Positions 44,159-52,445 of a stretch of DNA of 64,000 bases are shown here, in pieces; the stretch's first letter is position 1, and each line of letters starts with the position of its first letter. The notes beneath the pieces were generated by a model that saw nothing but the letters and a program-made list of their open reading frames with translations, made no database searches and was not told the origin of the DNA. The position numbers and the translations under genes were made by a program. The stretch spans positions 50,475 through 114,474 of the forward strand of contig JANOSH010000032.1 of assembly GCA_031415695.1 (NCBI GenBank), read 5' to 3'. Source of the DNA: JANOSH01 sp031415695. Its GTDB lineage: Bacteria; Actinomycetota; Acidimicrobiia; Acidimicrobiales; Ilumatobacteraceae.

Positions 44159-45544
44159 ATGACAGATACGCGCCTTCCCAATCCCGGTATGGCCCGGTGC
44201 CCCGCGCCCAGCACGCGCGAACTGCTCCTGCGCGACAAGGGTGGCGCCCCCGAGCCGCTGCTCGAAGAGTCCTACGACTTCCAGGGTGATCACGACATTT
44301 CGTACGACGCCTACACGTCTCAGGCATATGCACTCCTTGAACAGGAGCGGTTGTTTTCGCGAACCTGGCAATGGGCCTGCCGCGAAGACCACATCGTGAA
44401 CACGGGCGAGTACTACATCTACGACATCGGCTTTCGGTCAGCCATCGTAGTTCGTACCGCCGATGGACAGATCAAGGCGTATGACAATTTCTGTCAGCAT
44501 CGTGGTACGCAACTCAAACCGTCAGCGTCACAAGGACGTGCGCAGCAGATTCGTTGCCCCTTCCACGGCTGGACCTGGAACCTTGATGGACAACTCACCG
44601 ACCTGCCGTGCCGCTGGGACTTCCCCCATGTCACCGACGAGGAATTCGCGCTTTCGGAGTTACGCGTCGGCACGTGGGGCGGGTTCGTGTTCGTCAACTT
44701 CGACGAGAACGCGGCACCGTTGCACGATTATCTCGGTGTGCTTCCTCGCCACTTCGCCACCTGGGACTTAGCTGACCGGTACGTCGAGGTGCATGCCCGT
44801 AAACGATTGCCGTGCAATTGGAAGGCAGCGATGTCGGCATTTCTCGAGGCGTACCACGTTCTCGAGACGCACCCCGAGGGTATCCGAACCACCGGCGACG
44901 CGAACGCCCAATACGACGTGTTCGGTGAGAACGTCACCCGCTTTATCCACACCGTCGGCACCAAAAGCCCCCACGTCCGCGAGGAGTTCACCGAACAGGA
45001 ACTGCTCGACTTGTTGCTGGCCCGCAAATTCCCCACCGCTACGCAACGGCCACTCGTTCCGCCCGGCGAGGTTGCTCGTGACGTGTACGCAGGGTTTGTG
45101 CAGAACATGATGTCGCAACGTTACGGCCGAGACTTCTCGCACCTGACCAACACCGAGACCATAGATTCCATCGAGTACTTCTTGTTCCCGAACGCCTTCT
45201 TCTTTCCGGGCTTGCAACTCTCGATGTGTTACCGCTTCCGCCCCGATCCCGAGAACCCGGATTTTTGTACGTTCGATCTGCTCATCATGCGACCCAAGCC
45301 CATCGATGGTCCGGCACCACGACCGGCCAAAGCGTTTGATCTCGATGTCAGCGAAAGCTACAAACTCACCCCGGGAATCGACCAGGGTTTGGCGTACGTG
45401 TACGACCAGGACACGAACAACCTTGCCGCTCAGACCCGCGGTTTCAAGGGAAGCAAGAAGCGGGCTCAAACCCTTGGCAATTACCAGGAGATCCGAACCC
45501 GACACCTGCACAACATGGTCGACCGTTATGTCTCGGTGCCCTGA
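44159..45544 (+). CDS. Rieske non-heme iron oxygenase, alpha subunit
   Basis: A 461-aa aromatic-ring-hydroxylating-type oxygenase. The Rieske [2Fe-2S] centre is C112-x-H114 (FCQHRGTQL) and C133-x2-H136 (IRCPFHGWTW). The mononuclear iron site has FLEAYHVLETHPEG with His233 and His238. It resembles the group that includes carnitine, stachydrine and choline-type monooxygenases and many dioxygenase alpha subunits; no beta subunit or reductase is adjacent, so electron partners must be elsewhere. The start is ATG 44159; a TTG three codons earlier is possible. Confidence 0.9.
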   Translation: MTDTRLPNPGMARCPAPSTRELLLRDKGGAPEPLLEESYDFQGDHDISYDAYTSQAYALLEQERLFSRTWQWACREDHIVNTGEYYIYDIGFRSAIVVRTADGQIKAYDNFCQHRGTQLKPSASQGRAQQIRCPFHGWTWNLDGQLTDLPCRWDFPHVTDEEFALSELRVGTWGGFVFVNFDENAAPLHDYLGVLPRHFATWDLADRYVEVHARKRLPCNWKAAMSAFLEAYHVLETHPEGIRTTGDANAQYDVFGENVTRFIHTVGTKSPHVREEFTEQELLDLLLARKFPTATQRPLVPPGEVARDVYAGFVQNMMSQRYGRDFSHLTNTETIDSIEYFLFPNAFFFPGLQLSMCYRFRPDPENPDFCTFDLLIMRPKPIDGPAPRPAKAFDLDVSESYKLTPGIDQGLAYVYDQDTNNLAAQTRGFKGSKKRAQTLGNYQEIRTRHLHNMVDRYVSVP

Positions 45545-45555
45545 GTTAGGACGCC

Positions 45556-46350
45556 TTACCGAGGAGCAAAGGCTTCGTCGCGCAGGGCTTTGGGAAGAAA
45601 CGACGTGTCGGGCGCATAGTTGCCGCCAGCCAAAAGGTCACGAGTTATCTGAGCCACAGCGCCCTGAGCAATGCTGGCGAGTGAACCGCCTACTGACACA
45701 CGACGCACTCCCAAGTCGGCAAGCTGTTGAACGGTTGGGCCGCCGGGCATGAGCAACACGTTCACTGGCAAACCAATGGCCACGATGGCCTCGATCTGGC
45801 CAGGGTCTACCAAACCGGGGGCGTACAACACCTCGGCCCCTTCGGCAGCGTAGGCACTGAGCCGCGCAATCGTGTTGCCCAGATCGGTGATGCCATGCAG
45901 GTGGTTTTCGCACCGAGCCGTGAGCACCATGCCCGATTGCCGCGCCGCCGCAGCTGCGGCGCCGACGCGTCGCGCCGCGCCGGCTAATGAGTCGATCTGG
46001 TTGGAAACAGGGTCCCAGTCTTCGATCGAGAATCCGGCGGCACCTGCCTCGGCCAAAAGTGCGACAGTGATGCCAATGCCGTCGAGGTCATCGGCGTAGC
46101 AGCGCTCGGAATCGACGTTCAAAGGTACAGTGGTTGCATTGGCAAGGGCAGCAACGTGGGCGACAACCTCGTCACGGGTTACCGTCATGTCCAAGCGCCC
46201 CAGCGTGCCAGCGAAACCTGCGCTGGTAGTGGCAAGCGCACTGCAACCGAGGCGTTCGAGCAGTCGAGCCGTACCTGCGTCAAACGGATTCGGCATGAGA
46301 AAACTGCCCGATGAATGAAGTGAACGGAAATGGTCGGATCGTGACGTCAT
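45556..46350 (-). CDS. Isocitrate lyase / PEP mutase family protein
   Basis: A 264-aa TIM-barrel enzyme of the ICL/PEPM superfamily. It has PNPFDAGTARLLERLGCSA and ALATTSAGFAGTLGR, VPLNVDSERCYADD and the metal-site-like GFSIEDWDP. The catalytic-loop stretch reads VLTARCENHL where many members have ARTDA. Members include oxaloacetate decarboxylase, 2-methylisocitrate lyase and phosphonopyruvate hydrolase; the Cys/Glu variation makes the exact reaction unclear. Starts 11 nt after the M20 peptidase gene, so they are probably co-transcribed. Confidence 0.85.
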   Translation of the reverse strand: MTSRSDHFRSLHSSGSFLMPNPFDAGTARLLERLGCSALATTSAGFAGTLGRLDMTVTRDEVVAHVAALANATTVPLNVDSERCYADDLDGIGITVALLAEAGAAGFSIEDWDPVSNQIDSLAGAARRVGAAAAAARQSGMVLTARCENHLHGITDLGNTIARLSAYAAEGAEVLYAPGLVDPGQIEAIVAIGLPVNVLLMPGGPTVQQLADLGVRRVSVGGSLASIAQGAVAQITRDLLAGGNYAPDTSFLPKALRDEAFAPR

Positions 46351-46361
46351 GGGGTGCTCGT

Positions 46362-47699
46362 TTAGCCGCAGATTTCGTGGGCGATGTGAATCCAGAAGTC
46401 TGCCGCCATGCCGAGCGATTGGGTATCGATTCGTTCGTCATTACCGTGGAACCTGGTACCAAACGATTCCATCGTGACTGATGGAGAAAAGATGCCAGCA
46501 CCGTAAGCGACAACACCTTTCTGGCGGAAGAATCGGGCGTCGGTGCCGCCCACCAGCAAACCCGGAGCGAGCTGCGCGCCGGGATACGCCACCTGCGTTG
46601 CATTCGACACCGCATGCCAGAGCGCGTTGGGTTGAGGCGATTCGGTCGCGTCGACCTGCTGGAGTTTGCTGACTTCGATGTGGTCGATAAGTTCGCCAAG
46701 GGCTTCACGCAGATGGGCGTCGACATCGGCTTGGGTGGTTCCGGGCACGGTACGAATGTCGACTTCGATCTCGACCATGTCGGGGATGATGTTCGTTTTT
46801 TGCCCACCGTGGCACACGTTTGGCGAGAACGTCGTGTGCGTTTGGGCATGACAGGTTCGAGCGGCAGCGGGCGGCAGCTTTTCGATGGTTGACCAAATGC
46901 GAGCCGGATCAATCAAGCCTTCCTTGACATCATCGGGCAAACGCATCGTTGCCACCTGGGCTTTCCACTGGTCGCTGATCTGTGCCGCAGGCCTATAGGC
47001 CGACAATCGACGAATGATCTCGGCTGCTTTCACAAGTGCATTGTCGGACCCAAATGGCATGGACCCGTGCGCGGGCGTACCGCGCACGGTCAGCGTTCGC
47101 CAAGACAGACCCTTCTCGCCTGTGTTGACTACCACTCGCCGCACGCTGTCGCTGCCCACGCTGGACCAGCCACCAAGTTCGGTGAGCACGAAGTCGCTTC
47201 GCACCGCGTCCCAGTGGTTCTCGATCATCCATTCGGCACCCCACGTGCCACCCGCTTCTTCGTCGGCAACCCCGAAATAGATCAGCGTGCCGCGCGGCTT
47301 CCACCCACTTTGGGCTAGGTGGCGAAACGACACTGCCATCGACGCAGTGACATTCAACATGTCGATAGCACCTCGGCCCCACACTTCACCGTCGACAACC
47401 TCGCCTCCGAACGGATCTCGAGACCATCCGTCAGGATTCACAGGCACAACGTCGGTGTGACCCATCAGGCACAAGGTGGGTGCGGTGGGGTCGGAGCCCT
47501 CGATGCGAGCCACCACGGAGCCGCGACCGGGCCGCGACTCAAACTGCTCGATCGCTAGTCCCCCGCCTTCTAGGTAGTCCCGAAGGAGTTCTGAGTTTCG
47601 AACCTCGCCGCCGGAATCGGGTTTGCCGTCGTTTACGCACTCATTGCGGATGAGCGCCTGCAGCAATTCGGTAGTGGGCCCAGTGAAGTCGTTCGCCAT
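46362..47699 (-). CDS. M20 family metallopeptidase (ArgE/DapE/carboxypeptidase type)
   Basis: A 445-aa zinc peptidase or deacylase. The metal ligands appear as CLMGHTDVVPVNPDGW (His, Asp), WGRGAIDMLN (bridging Asp) and GVADEEAGGTWGAEWM (Glu pair). The dimerisation lid domain lies between about residues 190 and 320, and GTDARFFRQKGVVAYGAG carries the last ligand region. Substrate unknown. The start is ATG 47699; no ribosome site is visible, and a TTG at 47705 is the alternative. It diverges from the PhyH-type gene with 48 nt between them. Confidence 0.9.
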   Translation of the reverse strand: MANDFTGPTTELLQALIRNECVNDGKPDSGGEVRNSELLRDYLEGGGLAIEQFESRPGRGSVVARIEGSDPTAPTLCLMGHTDVVPVNPDGWSRDPFGGEVVDGEVWGRGAIDMLNVTASMAVSFRHLAQSGWKPRGTLIYFGVADEEAGGTWGAEWMIENHWDAVRSDFVLTELGGWSSVGSDSVRRVVVNTGEKGLSWRTLTVRGTPAHGSMPFGSDNALVKAAEIIRRLSAYRPAAQISDQWKAQVATMRLPDDVKEGLIDPARIWSTIEKLPPAAARTCHAQTHTTFSPNVCHGGQKTNIIPDMVEIEVDIRTVPGTTQADVDAHLREALGELIDHIEVSKLQQVDATESPQPNALWHAVSNATQVAYPGAQLAPGLLVGGTDARFFRQKGVVAYGAGIFSPSVTMESFGTRFHGNDERIDTQSLGMAADFWIHIAHEICG

Positions 47700-47747
47700 A
47701 CTCAATCAGATCACATTCACGAGGGTTGCTGGGCCTATCGTTACTGG

Positions 47748-48926
47748 ATGGCCACGACCCACCAAAACCAACCCGGCTGGCTCTCGGTGAACGACTGTTC
47801 CGTCAGCGAACTTGATCTCGTCGTGCAACAGCGCGCCGACATTGCCGATTACCCGTACGCAACCTCGATCGAGCGCGAAATCGTTGTCTACGACGCCGGT
47901 GAACTGCGCCGGGCGCTCGCGGCCGGGCAGCGTCGAGCGGTACTAGCGGAACTGGCACAGGCATTGTCGGTAGGCCCCGGCATCGTGGCATTCACCGGTG
48001 CCATTGCATCCGGCATCGTCACACCGGCTACCGCCGTGTTCGAGGAGTTGATTGCCGAACAGCACCGGACGGGAACAGCTAGGGGTGACCATTTTGCCAA
48101 GCCCGGGGCGAACGATCGGGTTTGGAACGCGTTGGAAAAACTCGCTGTCCAGGCACCCGACGTGTTTGTCGACTACTACGCAAGCGACATGCTCGCTTTG
48201 GTGTCGCAAGCGTGGCTGGGACCGGGCTATCAGATGACTTCGCAGATAAACATAGTGAATCCAGGTGGGCAAGCACAGAGCCCGCACCGTGACTATCACC
48301 TCGGTTTTCTGAGTGACGCCGTGGCCGAGGGCTACCCCACTCACGTCCATATGGTGTCACCCATGCTCACGTTGCAGGGCGCAGTTGCTCACTGCGATAT
48401 GCCCGAAGCGACGGGTCCGACGCTGTATCTGCCGCATTCCCACAAGTACCCAAGCGGGTATCTGGCTTGGCGTCGACCTGACGTTATTGACTACTTCAAT
48501 CAGCACTACGCGCAGCTACCGCTGGCCAAGGGCGATGCTGTTTTCTTCAACCCGGCCGTGCTGCATGCGGCCGGCACAAATGTCACCAGCGACATCAAAC
48601 GAATGGCGAACCTCTTGCAGGTGTCAAGCGCCTTCGGCCGTGCGATGGAAACTATCGACCGGACCCGCATGATCGAGGCCGTCTATCCTTCGCTTATGGC
48701 ACGTCGAGCTGCCGGACTCAGCAACCAAGCTGTGTCGAATGCCGTTGCCGCGATGGCCGAAGGGTACGCCTTTCCGACGAACCTCGATCGTGACCCACCT
48801 CTCAACGGGCTTGCTCCTGCATCTCAGGCGGATGTGGTGCATCGAGCACTGGCACAGAACTGGACCACCGGCCAGCTCCAGAACGAGTTGGCTCAGTATA
48901 GTACTCGGCGTCGTTCGCACAGCTGA
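47748..48926 (+). CDS. Phytanoyl-CoA dioxygenase (PhyH)-family Fe(II)/2-oxoglutarate oxygenase
   Basis: A 392-aa double-stranded beta-helix oxygenase. The iron ligands are the His-x-Asp in SPHRDYHLGF and a distal His in NPAVLHAAGTN. A region before it (PGYQMTSQINIVNPGGQAQS) and the MPEATGPTLYLPHSHKYPSG segment fit the family. Family members hydroxylate fatty acyl chains, amino acids or secondary metabolites; substrate unknown. The start is ATG 47748. Together with the Rieske oxygenase and hydrolases nearby it suggests catabolism of an oxygenated or conjugated organic compound. Confidence 0.85.
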   Translation: MATTHQNQPGWLSVNDCSVSELDLVVQQRADIADYPYATSIEREIVVYDAGELRRALAAGQRRAVLAELAQALSVGPGIVAFTGAIASGIVTPATAVFEELIAEQHRTGTARGDHFAKPGANDRVWNALEKLAVQAPDVFVDYYASDMLALVSQAWLGPGYQMTSQINIVNPGGQAQSPHRDYHLGFLSDAVAEGYPTHVHMVSPMLTLQGAVAHCDMPEATGPTLYLPHSHKYPSGYLAWRRPDVIDYFNQHYAQLPLAKGDAVFFNPAVLHAAGTNVTSDIKRMANLLQVSSAFGRAMETIDRTRMIEAVYPSLMARRAAGLSNQAVSNAVAAMAEGYAFPTNLDRDPPLNGLAPASQADVVHRALAQNWTTGQLQNELAQYSTRRRSHS

Positions 48927-49194
48927 ACTTCCAGACGCAACGATGTACACCGCCGCGGTATCGTCGCCCCGCACCGCCGCGGCGGCCACCCACTTTTCCG
49001 ACTCGAAGTCGAAAACCCCGGCGCGAACTGGCCCTTTTTCGACTCTGAGGCCGTGACGCAGGCTTGCAGGCGAGGCGAACGTTGCGTTTGGGGGACTCGA
49101 AGTCGAAAGCACGTACGAGACCTGACACCTTTTCGACTATGAGTCGCACGGGTGATGCTCGTGTGGATCGAAGCGCCACATTCAACGGTGAGCG
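48927..49194. other. Non-coding gap between convergent genes with repeated hairpins
   Basis: This 268-nt gap lies between the stops of the PhyH-type and amidase genes. I see no gene in it. It holds a short direct repeat of CACCGCCGCGG around 48950-48985 and the two palindrome-rich units described separately. The convergent position fits transcription termination for both flanking genes. Confidence 0.6.
49000..49145. repeat. Two ~94-bp-spaced hairpin repeat units
   Basis: GACTCGAAGTCGAAA occurs at 49000-49014 and again at 49094-49108. Each copy is followed by a related TTTTCGACT element (49036-49044 and 49130-49138). AGTCGAAAA/TTTTCGACT can pair as a 9-bp stem with a 20-nt loop in the first unit; the second has an 8-bp stem. 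GACTCGAAGTC (twice) and GACTATGAGTC (49135-49145) are themselves small palindromes. They could be bidirectional terminators or REP-like extragenic repeats. Confidence 0.55.
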
Positions 49195-50631
49195 TTAGGC
49201 CTGTCCGATGTGTAGCTCGGCGATGGTCGACTCGTAGGCGTGAGCGATGCGTAGCAGCTCGACATCGCCCCGTGGTCTACCGATGAGCTGCATCCCCATC
49301 GGTAGACCGCGTTCATCGAAGCCGACCGGCACGCTGACAGCAGGCAACCCGGCGAACGTGGCGTAGACCGACACCTCCATCCATCTGTGGTACGAGTCCA
49401 TCTCCCGCTCCCCAATATGGGTGGGCCAGCGTTCGATGGCTGGGAACGGCCACACCTGGGCGCTTGGGATAGCCAGAACGTCAACGTTTTGGAACATCGA
49501 GACGACCCGATGGAAGTACGACGTACGTTCCATTGACGCCCAGAGCATCCGCTCGCCTTCGAGCAGCCGTCCCTGGTCGATTTCCCATAACAACTCGGGC
49601 TTGGCAAGGTCGCGTTGCCACGGCTCGGTGATCATCGGGCCAATACCGCTGGCAAAATGCATCTGTCGCCAAACAAGCGCTGCGTCCCAAATCTGCCCGG
49701 GCTCCATGTTGAACGATGCCGGTTCGACCGTACAGCCGACCGATTCGAGGCGCCTCAGACCGTCCGTGCATCGGTCAAGGATGCCGCGTTCCATAGCCAG
49801 GTAGCCATCGAGGTCACCAAGCCATCCGACACGGGTGCCGGTGATGTCACCACACAACGCCTGGCGCGTTGACGCGCCGGAATCGAACTCGGGCAACCGG
49901 CCCGAGAGCGACAACGGCACTCGTTCGTCGTACCCGGCTTGCGTTCCGAGAAGCATGGCTAGATCAACCACTGTTCGTGCCATGGGACCTTCGGTGGCGA
50001 GACCGATGTAGGCGTCTCGGGCTGGATACAACGGCACGCGACCCAGGCTCGGACGAAAGCCAAAGACATTGCACCAACCGGCCGGGTTACGAAGCGAGCC
50101 CATGTAGTCACTGCCGTCGGCCACAGGCAACATCCGGCTAGCAAGGGCGACAGCAGCACCACCGCTACTACCGCCGGCAGAGCGGGTGATGTCATACGGA
50201 TTGACCGTTGTACCGAAAAGGTCATTGAAGGTGTGTGAGCCAAGCCCGAACTCTGGCACGTTAGTTTTACCGACAATGACGCAACCAGCGGCCCGCATAC
50301 GTGACACGGTCAGGCCGTCGCGTTTGGGAATGTTGTCAGCCATTAGGCGTGACCCAAGGGTTGTGCGGAGACCTTCGGTTTCAGCCATGTCCTTAATGGC
50401 TTGAGGCATGCCGTGCATCCAACCGCGTGATTGCCCCGCCGCGAGTTCAGCGTCGAGCACTGCGGCTTCACGAAGGAGCGCGTCGCTGTCTCGCATGCTC
50501 ACAATGGCGTTGAGGACAGGGTTTCGCCGGTTGATCCGGTTGATGAACGCATCCATAACCTGGTGGCAGGACACGGTTCGAGCGTGGATGGTCTCGGAAA
50601 GTTCGGCTGCCGACAGCGACGTGATGTCCAT
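49195..50631 (-). CDS. Amidase (amidase signature family)
   Basis: A 478-aa serine amidase. The Ser-cisSer-Lys triad is visible: Lys80 in MPQAIKDMAETEG, the cis-Ser in SAGGSSGGAAVALAS (155/156) and the nucleophile Ser180 in GSDYMGSLRNPAGW. It resembles the aryl-acylamidase/GatA-like group, but single-copy GatA function is unlikely here because no gatB or gatC is nearby. The ATG at 50631 overlaps the sulfatase stop by one base (TGATG), so the two are co-translated. Confidence 0.9.
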   Translation of the reverse strand: MDITSLSAAELSETIHARTVSCHQVMDAFINRINRRNPVLNAIVSMRDSDALLREAAVLDAELAAGQSRGWMHGMPQAIKDMAETEGLRTTLGSRLMADNIPKRDGLTVSRMRAAGCVIVGKTNVPEFGLGSHTFNDLFGTTVNPYDITRSAGGSSGGAAVALASRMLPVADGSDYMGSLRNPAGWCNVFGFRPSLGRVPLYPARDAYIGLATEGPMARTVVDLAMLLGTQAGYDERVPLSLSGRLPEFDSGASTRQALCGDITGTRVGWLGDLDGYLAMERGILDRCTDGLRRLESVGCTVEPASFNMEPGQIWDAALVWRQMHFASGIGPMITEPWQRDLAKPELLWEIDQGRLLEGERMLWASMERTSYFHRVVSMFQNVDVLAIPSAQVWPFPAIERWPTHIGEREMDSYHRWMEVSVYATFAGLPAVSVPVGFDERGLPMGMQLIGRPRGDVELLRIAHAYESTIAELHIGQA

Positions 50632-52070
50632 CAATCAGCCTGGCTGACGGCGGGCTGTTCGGGTGACGCCCGCCGAGCAGGTTTGGGTAGGCCTTGATGG
50701 TCGGGCGGATACGGCAGGAGTTCGGCATTGATGCGATCCCATTCGGCGCGCATGGCCGCCAGCTCCCGGGGCTGGTGGCGCTTGATGTCGGCGGCTTCGC
50801 GGCCATCGACAGTAACGTCGTACAGGAACTCATAGTTACCGTACGCGCGCGGCCAATTTCCCATCCAGGCCCGATCGCGGCCGTCGCGCAGGTACTTGAA
50901 ACGGCCTCGACGTAGCGCCCCCTGGCTCGATATCCGCCAGAACAAATCGTGCTCGGGAAATTCGACGCCGTCGACCAGCCACGGCAACAAACTTACGCCG
51001 TCAAGCGGCCAGTCTGGGTGCGGGTTCGTTCCCGCGGCGTCGAGGAAGGTAGCAGTCCAGTCCATGGTGATGTTTGGCTGGTCGCAGACCTGGTGCCCCG
51101 ACACGGCTGCGGGCCAACGCATGATGAACGGCACGCGAATGCCTCCCTCGGTCAGGTCGCCTTTCTCGCCAACGAACGGCCAACTCATCGACCATCGTTC
51201 GCCGCCGTTGTCAGAGCAGAAGACCACAATGGTGTTGTCGGCTTGCCCTGCCGCTTCGAGGGCATCGAGCACCTGACCGATCCCCTGGTCCATGCATTCG
51301 ACAAGTTCGGCATACTTCTCCAGGGAGCCGCCGTCGAGGTGTAGCAGCGGTAACAGCATTTTCCCCGACTCGTAATCGGCGCGAATCTGAGCGCCGATGT
51401 GGGCATCGCCCGGGCCTTCCCAGGGCCAATGCGGGGCGGTGTAGTTGAGTTGCAGGTAGAACGGCTTGTCACGCTTGGTCGCTACAAACTCGGCGGCTCG
51501 TTCCGACACAAGCCAGGTGTAGTAGCCGACCTGTTCCACCGGGGTCTCACCTTCGAAAAGATCGGGCTCGCCCAGTGTGCCGATATGTTCGAAGTAGTCG
51601 ACCGCACCGTCCATGTTTCCGAAGAATTGTTGGAAGCCCGATCGAAGCGGTCCGTGCCATGGCAGCCAACCGCAGTGCCATTTGCCGATGAGCGCGGTCT
51701 CGTATCCGGCATCGACGAGCAACGAAGCGAGCGTCGGGTGCCCGTCGGGGATGCCGTTGCCTTGTGCCCGGGTGCGTAGCGGTTCCTCGAGCCCTGCTTC
51801 CAAACGACCAGGGTTGCGACCGGTGTACAGACTGAAGCGGGTGGGCGAACACCACGACGACCCAGCGTACGCATGCGTGAACCGCACCCCCTGTGCCGCG
51901 AGCCGATCGAGGTTCGGCGTGCGGATGTGGGGTGAACCGAAACAGCCCAGATCGGCCCAGCCGAGATCGTCGGCCAGGATGAACAACACGTTGGGGCGTT
52001 GGGTCGAGTCGTAATAGACACGGCTGGCGAACAGTGTTTCTGCGGCATGTTGCGGGGCTGTAAGCGTCAC
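50631..52070 (-). CDS. Formylglycine-type sulfatase
   Basis: A 479-aa arylsulfatase-type enzyme. The N-terminal metal motif is VLFILADDLGWADLG. The catalytic motif SSWCSPTRFSLYTGR (Cys74-x-Pro-x-Arg) is of the Cys type that needs formylglycine maturation; no FGE gene is in the window. The second metal region contains TIVVFCSDNGGERW. A C-terminal subdomain is present. No clear signal peptide is seen from this start. The frame extends to 52370, but the GTG at 52070 with a GGAAAG site 9 nt upstream precedes the conserved region. Coupled to the amidase, so an amide- and sulfate-bearing substrate is plausible. Confidence 0.88.
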   Translation of the reverse strand: MTLTAPQHAAETLFASRVYYDSTQRPNVLFILADDLGWADLGCFGSPHIRTPNLDRLAAQGVRFTHAYAGSSWCSPTRFSLYTGRNPGRLEAGLEEPLRTRAQGNGIPDGHPTLASLLVDAGYETALIGKWHCGWLPWHGPLRSGFQQFFGNMDGAVDYFEHIGTLGEPDLFEGETPVEQVGYYTWLVSERAAEFVATKRDKPFYLQLNYTAPHWPWEGPGDAHIGAQIRADYESGKMLLPLLHLDGGSLEKYAELVECMDQGIGQVLDALEAAGQADNTIVVFCSDNGGERWSMSWPFVGEKGDLTEGGIRVPFIMRWPAAVSGHQVCDQPNITMDWTATFLDAAGTNPHPDWPLDGVSLLPWLVDGVEFPEHDLFWRISSQGALRRGRFKYLRDGRDRAWMGNWPRAYGNYEFLYDVTVDGREAADIKRHQPRELAAMRAEWDRINAELLPYPPDHQGLPKPARRASPEQPAVSQAD

Positions 52071-52445
52071 GGTTCGTATCTTTCCACGCACACAAATCGA
52101 CCGAGGCCACCAGGTTGCACAGTGTTCGCCGTGATGAGTCGATTTTCCGCCGGTCCGCCCGCATCCACCCCGAATGATTCGCCGCCGGTCTCGTCGCGCC
52201 GAGGGCAAACAAATGGGCTGGTCCAACCGATCGACCAGATCGGCCAGGCGTTTGTCATGAGCAATTCCGACGTGCTGCGCATCCTCACGACGTGGATGGC
52301 TGTACACCACGGCCCGTGAACGTGTCGGTCGGCATGCTATCTCGAGCCGATGTGTACTCGGGATCGCCACACGATGCTCTGCATATGGTTAAGTCGTGGC
52401 GATTTCGTAGGTGTTGACCCGCTCAGCGTTTAGGATTCGTCGTTC
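52071..52445. other. Divergent intergenic region upstream of sulfatase and fusion gene
   Basis: This 375-nt region separates two divergent genes and should hold both promoters. TAGGAT at 52431-52436 could be a -10 element placing the start point 2-4 nt before the ATG at 52446, giving an almost leaderless transcript; I see no matching -35. A 61-codon open frame at 52134-52319 (plus) lacks any recognisable family and is not called as a gene. Confidence 0.4.

Noticed and set aside
49000..49145. Possible CRISPR array
   Set aside because: Only two imperfect units with no spacer regularity and no cas genes.
52134..52319. Possible 61-aa gene in the sulfatase upstream region
   Set aside because: No recognisable family, no ribosome site, and it overlaps the expected divergent promoters.
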